Assembly: GCA_963971225.1 (NCBI GenBank)
Contig: OZ020267.1
Coordinates: forward strand, 147,006,427 to 147,070,426
Origin: Melieria omissa
Taxonomy: Eukaryota; Arthropoda; Insecta; Diptera; Ulidiidae
Length of the DNA stretch: 64,000 bases
Reading direction: 5' to 3'
Numbering within the stretch: position 1 is the stretch's first letter; the number at the start of each line of letters is the position of its first letter. This document shows, one piece after another, positions 55,990-64,000 of the stretch. The notes under the pieces were generated by a model. That model was not told the DNA's origin and did not search any database. It saw nothing but the letters and a program-made list of their open reading frames with translations. Made by a program: the position numbers and the translations under genes.

Positions 55990-57125
55990 CGTTTAATATG
56001 CCTTTCTTTTCTTCTATTGGTCCAATTACTTCAAGAAATTCGAAATTACTAAATTGGTATTCGGTTTTATGTCACTTTTACATGGATTTCACCTACGCTA
56101 TTGTACAATAATTTCGTTCTCTATGAGTTTTCTTATGGCATTTTCCACGTTTACTATGGTTTTAAATTCTATCGGCCCAATTACTTCAAGAAATCCGAAA
56201 TTACTAAATTGGTATTCGGTTTTTTGTCACTTTTATGTAATTTTCACCTTCGTTATTGTAAAGAAATTAGTACTCTATCAGTTTTTTTATGGCATTTTTC
56301 CACGTTTACTATGATTTTAAATTCTATCGGTCCAACTACTTCACAAAATCCGAAAAGAAAAAGTATTCGGTTTTATGTTACTTTTACATGGGTTTCACCT
56401 TCGGTATTGTAAAGAAATTAGTGCTAAGTGAGTTTTCTTATGGCATATTTTCACGTTTACTATGATTTTAAATTCTATCGGTCCAATTACTTCAAGAAAT
56501 CCGAAATGACTAAATTTGTATTCGGGTTTATGTCACTTTTACATGAGTTTCGCCTTCGTTATTGTACAAGAAACTCGTGCTTTATGAGTTTTCTTATGGC
56601 AGTTTTCCACGTTTACTATGATTTTAAATTCTATCAGCCCAATTACTTCAAGAAATCAGAAATGACAAAATTGGTATTCGGTTTTATGTCACTTTTACAT
56701 GGGGTTCAGCTTCGTTATTGTATAATAATTTCGTGCTTTATGACTTTTCTAATGAAATTCTTTCAACAGGTAACGATAAGAGGTTACCGATTACTTTTTC
56801 TATTCGATTACTTCAAGGTACTATCACTTGAGTACTTTTAAGTAACCGATCGCTTCAAGTAATCATTGAAAACTATGATTTTGAATTCTATCGATCCAAT
56901 AACTTCAAAAAATCCTAAATTACTAAATTGGTATTCGATTTTATGTCACTTTAACATGGGTTTCACCTTCGTTATTTTACAAGAATCTTGTGCTTTATGA
57001 ATTTTCTAATGGCATTCTTTCAACAGGTACCGATTTGCTACTCTTTCTATTCGATTACTTCAATTAACTTTAACTTGAGTACTTTAAAGTAACCGATTAT
57101 TTTAGTAATCATTCAAAACGTTACT
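55990..57125 (+). repeat. ~154-bp tandem array, six units
   Basis: Units anchored at TCTATYGGYCCAATTACTTC near 56014, 56168, 56322, 56473, 56632 and 56888; the first five are spaced 151-159 bp. Each contains GGTTTTATGTCACTTTTACA, TTTCACCTTCGTTATTGTA and CGTTTACTATGATTTTAAAT. The last two units are longer (about 255 bp) because each gains a block with TTTCAACAGGTAMCGAT and GAGTACTTTWAAGTAACCGA. It lies 3' of mariner remnant 3. Confidence 0.85.
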
Positions 57126-58530
57126 TGAATAAAACGTTACTTGAATAAACCTAATGCATTCACTCAAGTGAAGTCATGTGCATTTTTTCAAATTTTTGTT
57201 GCAGCTGTTGTGGCATTTGCTGCTCATTTGTTGTTCTCATTGTTGTTGTTGCTTTTATTTATTAGTTCACAAACAGCACGAAACAAAACAACAACAAAAA
57301 AACGATTATTAGCCATATTTCACGCATTTCTATCCATAGCACCAGCGTAACACAACCTCGGATATGAACAACAACAACAACAACAACAACATAATACATA
57401 AAATTATATCTATAACTGTTGCCGTATCGCTGGTTGTATCTGGTGTTGTACACATTTGTGACCATAACGGTACTGTGCGCATAGCTGCAACATGCGCAAC
57501 ATTTGTCTCAATGCCTCACTTTGTGGCAACTGAGTAGCTGCAACTGAGCGGCATTGTTGTTGCTGTGGCTGTTGCTGTCGCTTTTGTGGCGCCCAATTTG
57601 GCAGTGCACAGACAAAAGTTTCATAACTCCGCTGCATGAAAAATGCAAGCGGGGCGAAAGGGGCAGCCGGGGGTAGGCAGGGCAAACCAAATGGAATTTT
57701 CATACACTTCCGTACGGCGCCAACACTGGCAGCCGGGGAGAGTGGCGGCAGCACATCGCGTTGCATCGCTGACCTATAATCTCGCTTTGTTGTTGCACTC
57801 GTTGTTGTTGTTGTTGTTGCTGAAAGTGTGTTGTTGTCGCCGCATGAATGTCGCCAGCAGCCGCTACGAGTGCAAGTTCCGACAGCGCGCGGCCCCACAG
57901 TTCCATCGCTGTGTTGCATGATGCGGGCGGAGGAGGATAAAAGAGAGGAGAGGAATGTCGCGACCGCAAGTGTCACAAAATTGTCTGCTCGCTGCTGTGC
58001 AACCCTCGAAATCGTATCCGCTCCAAAATGAATTTTCATGTTTTTCATGTCGGGTGCGCTGTGCTCATGACAACAATTTCTATTAGATGCATTTTTGTTT
58101 TTATAATAATTGTTGTTGTTGCTGCCACAAATCATAAATGCTCTTCATTTTGTGTTGGCTTGTGACTTGTTCTATGTTTTCCATTGTTTTTTTTATAGAA
58201 CTTTTCTAAAAGCTTCTAACAATTCGATGCGTTGTTGTGGCGTTTTGTTGTTCTTGTTTCTCATATTTCATTTTTCACTGTTGTTGATCGCTACGCTCAG
58301 TTTAGAATGTTGTCAAAGTGTGCCAAAATAATTAACAACAATCTTAGCTAAATATATATATTTTTTTTGTTGCTCTTGTTGTTGTTGCCTATTTTGTAAT
58401 ATTTGCTATCGCCGATTTCTTTATTTATTTCAATTGCGTTGTTGCGTTGCTATGTTTATGTGTTATGTGAATTTGTTTTGTTGTGCTAACAAAAGATTTT
58501 ACCGTCCATGCAAATTGAAATGTTTTCGAC
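57126..58530. other. Non-coding stretch with a GC-richer core
   Basis: CAA/TTG runs at 57240-57252, 57366-57391 and 57798-57820. The balanced-composition core at 57480-58030 has long overlapping ORFs on both strands (241 codons on the minus strand, with a poly-Gln part from a repeat) but no domain. A conserved regulatory element is possible. Confidence 0.4.
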
Positions 58531-58531
58531 T

Positions 58532-58590
58532 TGCTAATTTCGATTTTAATGTGTTGTTGTTGTTTGTTTTTTTTTTCATTGCAGGTATGT
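58532..58590 (+). promoter_or_regulatory. Candidate recursive (ratchet) splice site
   Basis: A branch-point-like TGCTAAT (58532-58538), a TTG/T-rich pyrimidine tract, then TTTCATTGCAG|GTATGT: a strong acceptor (AG at 58583-58584) fused directly to a donor (GT at 58585-58586). This zero-length-exon layout is the definition of ratchet points that divide long introns in flies. Read as an exon, every frame meets a stop within 20 bases, which argues against an ordinary coding exon. It is on the same strand as the exon at 1382-1656. A non-coding exon start is the alternative. Confidence 0.6.
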
Positions 58591-58694
58591 AAATGAAGGC
58601 TGAGGTCGTGTTGATGTATTGAGCTGTGAGTTGGAATACTTAAAATGAATGTATGTGCTTTGTTGTTTTTGAGTACAAATGACCTTGAGTACTT

Positions 58695-60527
58695 AACAGA
58701 AAACGAGGTGAAGAAGAAAGTGTAGTGGACAATTTATTGAAAAGGTTTGTGAATTCCGAAAATGACTATATGAATGATACAGAGTTCATGAGAGAATGCA
58801 AAAGAATGAAGAAGTGGAAAACGAGGTGAAGAATTTATTCAAAATCTCATAAACAAAGATTTGAAAATTTAGAAAATGACTCCATAAATGAAGTCTGTAA
58901 TTTCTTTTCTGAGGTTATAGAAAAGACAAGAAGAAGTAGACGAGGTGAAGAAGAATTTGTACGGGCAGTTGGTTCAAAATCTCTTAAACAAAGGTTAAGG
59001 ATTCAGAAAATCACTTCATGAATGAACTCTGTAGTTTCTGTGTGAGGCTATAGAAAAGAAAGGAAGAAATAGACGAGGTGAAGAAAAAAGTGTACTGGAA
59101 ATTGGTTTCAAATTTCATGCAAAAAATTTTGGGAATTTAGAAAATGACTCTATGAATGATCTCTGAAGAATGAGTAAGAAGTAAAAAACGAGGTAAAGAA
59201 TTGATTCAAAATCTCATAAACAAAGATTTGAGAATTTAGAAAATGACTCCGTGAATGAGGTCTGACACTTTTATGAAAGGGTATGGAGGAATGAAAAAGC
59301 AATAAAAGAGATTAAGAAGAAAGTGTACTGGGAATTTATTCAAAATCTCTTAAACAAAGGTTTGGGAATTCAAAAAATTGCTCCATGAATGAGTTCCTTA
59401 ACTTGTGTGAGAGGTTATAGAGAAATGAAAAAGAAGTAGAAAACGAGGTGAGGACGAAAGTGTACTGGAAATTGGTTCCAAATCTCTTAAACAAAGTTTT
59501 AGGAGTTCAGAAAATGACTCCATGAAGCAACTCTGTAATTTTTGTGAGAGTTTATAGAAGAGAGAAGAATAAGTAGACGAATCGAAGAAGAAATTGTTCG
59601 GAAAATCGATTCAAACTCTAATAAACAAAGGTTATGGGACTCACAAAATGATTATGGAAAGGTTTAGAAGAATGAAGAAGAAGTGGAAAATGAGATGAAG
59701 GCAGAAGTGAACTGGAAATTGGTTCAACATCTTCTAAACAAAGGTTTGGGATTTCAGAAATTTGCTCCATAAATGAACTCTGTAATTTCTTTGAGAGGTT
59801 ATAGAAAAGAGAAGAAGAAGTAGACGTGGTGAAGAAGAAATTGTACGGGAAATTGAAAGTTTTTTTGTTGGAAAGGTTTAGAAGAATGAAGAAGAAGTGG
59901 AAAACGAGATGAAGATCAAAGTGTACTGGAAATTGATTCAACATCTAATTAAATATAATTTGGGAATTCAGAAAATGACTATGAAAAGGTATTGATGAAG
60001 GAAGAAGATGTGGAAAACGAGGTGAGAAATAATCTCTACTGGAAATTGGTTTGAAATCCCTTGACCAAAGGTTTGAGAATTCAGAAAATGACACCATAAA
60101 TGAACTCTAACTCTTATGACATGGTATGGAGAAATGAAGCAGAAGTAGAAAATGAAGTGAAGAATTGATTGAAGGTTTGGCAATTTAAATAATGACTCCA
60201 TAAATGAACTCTGTAATTTCTGTAAGAGGTTATAGGAAAGAAAAGATGAAGTAGACGAGAAAAAAAATTGTACGGGGAAATTGATTCAAAATCTTTTAAA
60301 CACAGGTTTTGGGACTCAGAAAATTACTAACTATTGAAAGGTTTAGAAGAATGACGAAGAATGGGAAAAGAGATGGCAATGAAGGCGACATGTAAATTGA
60401 TTAAAAACATCATAAAATAGGATTCAAGAATTCAGAAAATGACTATGGAAAGAAAGAAAGAACGAAGAAAAAGGGGAAAGCGAGGTAAGGAGAAACGTGT
60501 ACTGGAAATTGTTTAGAAATCCCTTAA
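58695..60527 (+). repeat. ~118-bp satellite array, about 16 units
   Basis: Units anchored at ACGAGGTGAAG-like sites near 58702, 58820, 58939, 59071, 59187, 59306, 59442, 59575, 59687, 59823, 59905, 60016, 60147, 60255, 60366 and 60478. Each has GTGTACTGGAAATTG, TCTNATAAACAAAGGTTTGG and CAGAAAATGACTCCATGAAT. Two variants mix: GAAAACGAGGTGAAG and GTAGACGAGGTGAAG. Phe/Leu-rich ORFs on the minus strand are by-products. One more partial unit lies at 61036-61110, beyond the MITE. Confidence 0.88.
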
Positions 60528-61030
60528 CTCTTTCGACCCCAAAGTGAATTTAACCCTTTAAGACATGAAAATAAACCGGGCTGTATGAATTGTATGGGCT
60601 GTAGTCCAATATATTGGACATTGTGACTGAAAGGGTTAAGTAGGCACCAACAAATTAATATTTTTAGAAGTGAATTCAAAGCAAATTTCAAAAATTTTAG
60701 TGTTATCTGAAAAATAATTTCAAATAATTTGCAGCGATATTAGGGAAAGTTTGTGTTCTAATTGAAGTCTACGAATCGGGCGCTTTTGATCAAAACCCTC
60801 TTTCTTTAATAATGGTTAAATAAAATCAAAAAGTGATAATTTTGTATTTTTTAAAAAGTATTTAATAATGTTTCTGTAATTAAAGAATATTGATACAAAA
60901 TTTATTTAACCCGTTTTAAGCTCAAATTATTCAAAATTATTTACATTATTCAATTCTTGGGTCAGTGGTTCATGATTTGAATACCAAAAAGTAATTTCGA
61001 GACACAGGGTAAAATTCGGGTTCGAAAGGG
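60528..61030. mobile_element. TTAA-flanked MITE E1 (503 bp incl. nested element)
   Basis: TTAA on both sides (60524-60527 and 61031-61034). Left end CTCTTTCGACCCC, right end GGGTTCGAAAGGG. It is inserted in the 118-bp satellite, which resumes at 61036. The interior matches MITE E2 (62869-63389) in opposite orientation (GTAGGCACCAACAAATT, GATCAAAACCCTCTT, AAAGTGATAATTTTGTATTT). It carries the 82-bp element at 60554-60635 inside. Confidence 0.85.
60554..60635. mobile_element. TTAA-flanked mini-MITE B2 (82 bp), nested in E1
   Basis: TTAA at 60550-60553 and 60636-60639. Ends CCCTTTAAGACA and TGACTGAAAGGG. A perfect 16-bp palindrome GTCCAATATATTGGAC lies at 60604-60619. The sister MITE E2 has a single TTAA at the same point (63302-63305), so both the insertion and its TTAA duplication are documented. 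It is the same family as the 74-bp element at 30719. Confidence 0.88.
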
Positions 61031-61035
61031 TTAAG

Positions 61036-61110
61036 CAAAGATTTTAAAGTTCAGGGCTATGACGCTATTAATGCAGCTCTACAACTTCTGTGAGAGGGTT
61101 TAGAAGAATG
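61036..61110 (+). repeat. Satellite unit remainder after MITE E1
   Basis: GCAAAGATTTTAAAGTTCAG and CTTCTGTGAGAGGGTTTAGA continue the 118-bp unit interrupted at 60527. Confidence 0.7.
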
Positions 61111-62864
61111 AAGTTCGAGTGAGTACTCTCCTTTATTTCGTAAATATTTTTTGTGATATCTCGTTATATCGATTCTAAAATCACTAAAATTTATTAATCA
61201 AAATTTTAAAACTCTTTTTTGTGGCAACTCTACTATCAACCATAGCTTCTCATGGCTCCAACAACTGTAAAAAATCATTGGCAAAAGCAGCAGACAGTGA
61301 GAAACTTTGTGAGAGTTTTGCACATATTTTTTCTGGTTTTCTGTCAAAGTGAAATAAATTCACAACTATGCAAAAAAAAATAGACGTGTAAGCACAACAG
61401 AACACAACCAACCGAGAGTGGGAATTGCAACGAAAAACAGCGCCAACGTGCAAAAGAAAATGTCAAAAGAAATTCAAAACCGCCCACCCGAAAATTGCAC
61501 AGCACCAGTCACAGTGCCACAAAAAAAAGTCGCACAAATGTGTCGCTGGAGCGTGGTTTTTGTTGCTGTTGTTGTTTCCCATGTGCGCCCGATACGCCCA
61601 TAATTTGTGATATCAACTTTCATGAGTGCGCTGCGTGTCCGTGTGCGGTTTGTTTATGCGAATAGTGTCGTCTGAACTGTTGGCTGGTTGTTGTCTGCCA
61701 GTTGCCATGTTGCATGCCACACACATAAATAATAATTTCTGATGCTTCTTTTGTGCACTTGCACAAATATTACTGTTTTTGTTGTTGTAGTAGTTGTTGT
61801 TTTGCTTGCTCTTCACTGATACGCAAACGAAGCACAATTCTTGTAGTTTTTTGTATTTTTTTTGGTACATTTCTGTTGCACATTGTACGCAAATGGTGAG
61901 AAATGTCTGACGCTGATAACACACAGCGTCAGTCGGCAATGCCAAAGCCACAATTTATCGGCACAAAGTCAGCGGCGCTGAACCTTGAATTCGATTGGCT
62001 CAATGTTGCTGCAATGTGACCGAATGTTGCACATTTCATGTGAATTTCCTTCATCGCATTTAAACAAAAATGTTGTACAAATCTTCTGTTGTGTTGTTGC
62101 AAAAGTTGCAAAATCAAACATTACTTGCTGCCAGCATTTCATATGTTGCCACGCTTCACTTGTTTCTGAAAGCGTTTACCAATTTCACATTCACTTTCGT
62201 TTGCCGTCGGACTTTTATAAGCGAACTGCACTAAGTGCAACATGCAACTGTTGCCTGCTTCTGTGCTTTTTATTATTTTTTTCTGCCTTTTTTTCTGTTT
62301 CACCATTTGGTTTTTGGCAGCGTAAACAATGCAACGCCAAGTGTTGCCATATGTGCAATGCGTGCATGAAACGGTACTTTCATCAAGCTCCAAATGCCAA
62401 CCCTCCCCCTGCGCCCGCCTTGCCATCGTGTTTGCCTTTTCACTGGTTCCACTTGCGCTTTTGTGCTGGTAACTCTGGCTACCATTACACAAATTGTGCT
62501 ACAAAATTGTCAAACACACACAATATTGCACACAGTTGTTGTTCTTGTTTTTGCTTTATTTGCTGTTATCCATTTTATTATATTTTCGGTATTATTTCTG
62601 CACATCGTAGCACTTTGCTTCATAGTCATTTGTTCTCTTCCGTTGTTGTTGGTTTTTTTTGTTGTTGTTTGCCAAATTGTGCAACAGTGCAATGAATGTT
62701 GCAGCATTCGGCGTTCAGAAAGGATGCCAGCTGTGTTGCATTGTTGTTCTTGTTGTTGCTGAATTTGTGCGGTCTGTGTTTCGACTCGTGTAATTGTTGT
62801 AGTTGTAATGGCAAACAAAAACTAGGGAAGTGCACATTGGAAAAAGTAAATTCTTACACACACT
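61111..62864. other. Non-coding stretch; no gene supported
   Basis: TTG runs near 61562-61575, 61780-61802 and 62640-62665. Long ORFs on both strands at 61985-62835 are Cys/Phe-rich or Asn/Thr-rich, driven by these runs, with no domain. Confidence 0.45.
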
Positions 62865-62868
62865 TTAA

Positions 62869-63389
62869 CCCTTTCGACCCCGAATTTTATTCTGTGTCTC
62901 GATATTACTTGTTGGTATTGAAATCATGAAAAACTTCCCTAAAAAAAGTGCACACGACATTTCAAGTCGCCACGCCTCTTTGTTAGAGTTCTAGAGCTAG
63001 TTTACTTTTGAACAATTTTAGTTTAAAATGGGTTAAATACATTTTTAGAAATATTTTGTAATTACAGAAAAATTACTTAGCATTTATGGAAAAATACAAA
63101 ATTATCACTTTTTCATTTTATTTAACCATTATTAAAAAAACAGGGTTTTGATCAAACGCGCCGAATTCGTAGACTTCAATTAGAACACAAACTTTCACTG
63201 ATATTGCTGCAAATTTTTGATAATTATTTTGGGGATAACAGTAAAATTGTTGTAATTTGCTTTGAATTCACTTCTAAAACTATGAATTTGTTGGTGCCTA
63301 CTTAAGTTTAACCCCAAATAAATCGTAGTTTTTAGTATAGGATGACAAATAGGTGAGGCTGCTTTCAGGCAACTTAGGGGTCGAAAGGG
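62869..63389. mobile_element. TTAA-flanked MITE E2 (521 bp)
   Basis: TTAA at 62865-62868 and 63390-63393. Perfect 13-bp inverted ends CCCTTTCGACCCC and GGGGTCGAAAGGG. Same family as E1 in the opposite orientation; it holds the empty TTAA site of the nested B2 element at 63302-63305. No coding capacity. Confidence 0.9.
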
Positions 63390-63434
63390 TTAATTTGAGG
63401 TTCTTTTTTGTAGAATCAGTCCAATTTTTTTTGC

Positions 63435-64000
63435 AGTGTAAAATATTTGTTGGTAGAAGTGCCACATTGCCCACGTAGTGTTGCCAGATCCGGAGATTTC
63501 CTCCTAGATTTAGGAGATTCTTGGCCTTTTAGAAGAAATTTTAGTAGGGAAAATTGTTTAGGAGAAAGTTTAGGAGAAAGTTTAGGAGAATTCTATTTAA
63601 TGTTAGGGGATTTTTCGGATCCTTAGCGGATTTTTGGAAGATTTTTGGATAACGAAGTACAACAAAATATATTTTGGCAACTATTTTAATAGTCAAAGCA
63701 TCCAATTTTTTTTTTAAGTGTGAAATATTTGTTGGTAGAAGTGCCACATTGCCCACGCAGTGTTGCCAGATCAGGAGATTTCCACTTAGATTTAGGAGAT
63801 TCTTTGCCTTTTAGAAGAAATTTTATTAGGGAAAATTGTTTAGGAGAAAATTTAGGAGAATTATATTTTATGTTAGGGGATTTTTCGGATCCTTAGCGGA
63901 TTTTTGTTAGATTTTTGTATAACGAAGTACAACAAAACATATTTTGGCAACTATTTTATTAGTCAAACCATCCTTTTTTGTTAAAAATTTTTAAGTTTTC
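63435..64000 (+). repeat. 282-bp tandem repeat, two copies, runs to the window edge
   Basis: Copies start near 63435 and 63717. Anchors: GTGCCACATTGCCCACG (63459 and 63741), GTGTTGCCAGATC, GGATCCTTAGCGGATTTTTG and ATAACGAAGTACAACAAAA. Inside each is a run of TTTAGGAGAAA subrepeats (three in copy 1, two in copy 2). More copies may follow beyond the window. Confidence 0.88.

Noticed and set aside
56769..57030. Ratchet splice sites at CAACAG|GTAACG and CAACAG|GTACCG
   Set aside because: Short pyrimidine tracts, weak donors, and both lie in copies of a tandem repeat, so chance is likely; kept only as a minor note.
57410..58135. 241-codon ORF on the minus strand with a poly-Gln part
   Set aside because: Opened by CAA/CAG repeats and GC-richer DNA; the opposite strand is also open, and there is no domain or splice context.
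61985..62695. 236-codon Cys/Phe-rich ORF on the + strand
   Set aside because: Driven by TTG and TTTTGC repeats; no domain, and an overlapping ORF exists on the other strand.
63541..63756. 71-codon ORF on the minus strand
   Set aside because: Lies within the 282-bp tandem repeat; composition follows the TTTAGGAGA subrepeats.

Overview
This is a non-coding-dominated window of an insect nuclear genome, most probably a higher fly (Diptera; the combination fits a tephritid fruit fly, but the species call is inference). Evidence: an intron-bearing gene start, no bacterial gene packing, pervasive (CAA/TTG)n tracts, AT-rich spacer, and a dense load of fly-type transposons (a LOA-like LINE with a DUF4780-type ORF1, a rosa-like DD41D mariner, older D34D-type mariners, tRNA-headed SINE fragments, TTAA-targeted MITEs).

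Layout. 0-1.4 kb: palindromic ACTCCGAA repeats, then a CAA-rich leader. 1382-1656: a Ser/Thr/Pro/Gly-rich first coding exon ending in a splice donor; the gene is not identified. The rest of the window reads as intron or intergenic DNA. Near its far end, at 58584/58585, sits a textbook fly recursive-splice (ratchet) signature, which would fit one very long intron on the + strand. 2.5-3.7 kb: two tandem-repeat blocks. 6.2-7.5 kb: LINE tails plus a tRNA-like head on the minus strand. 9.66-12.3 kb: a 2.6-kb purine-strand tract. 15.5-18.3 kb: an 18-copy CAGACAGTTTT satellite abutting a decayed mariner. 20.3-22.6 kb: a TTAA MITE, an AT desert and a SINE. 24.5-30.1 kb: an 813-bp hAT-like element, I/LOA-like LINE fragments (one nested inside another) and an LTR. 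30.7-35.1 kb: two TTAA MITEs, a LINE tail, and a second mariner plus satellite on the minus strand. 37.6-38.6 kb: a PIF/Harbinger-like element. 40.2-40.9 kb: an inverted relative of the hAT-like element.

41,229-46,782 is the centrepiece: a complete 5.55-kb LOA-like LINE with a perfect 13-bp target-site duplication, a gag-like ORF1 (no ATG at its front in this copy) and an uninterrupted 1198-residue ORF2 with endonuclease, reverse transcriptase, RNase H and a C-terminal zinc knuckle. 48.7-49.6 kb: a 903-bp internally deleted rosa-like mariner with intact ends. 49.8-50.3 kb: a pure AT pentanucleotide array. 51.8-53.5 kb: small tandem repeats and an RT tail. 55.5-57.1 kb: a third mariner remnant with a satellite unit on its 5' side and a 154-bp array on its 3' side. 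58.7-61.1 kb: a roughly 118-bp satellite broken by a TTAA MITE that itself contains a smaller TTAA MITE. 62.9-63.4 kb: the sister of that MITE, in inverted orientation, carrying the empty site of the nested one. 63.4 kb to the end: a 282-bp tandem repeat.

The most interesting patterns are: a family of TTAA-flanked MITEs whose ends begin CCCTTTC, several with a 14-18-bp perfect palindrome near one end; the repeated association of one satellite family with the 5' side of mariner remnants at three loci; the candidate ratchet splice point; and the ORF1/ORF2 arrangement of the LOA-like element. Apart from the first exon, I see no host protein-coding exon I can defend.
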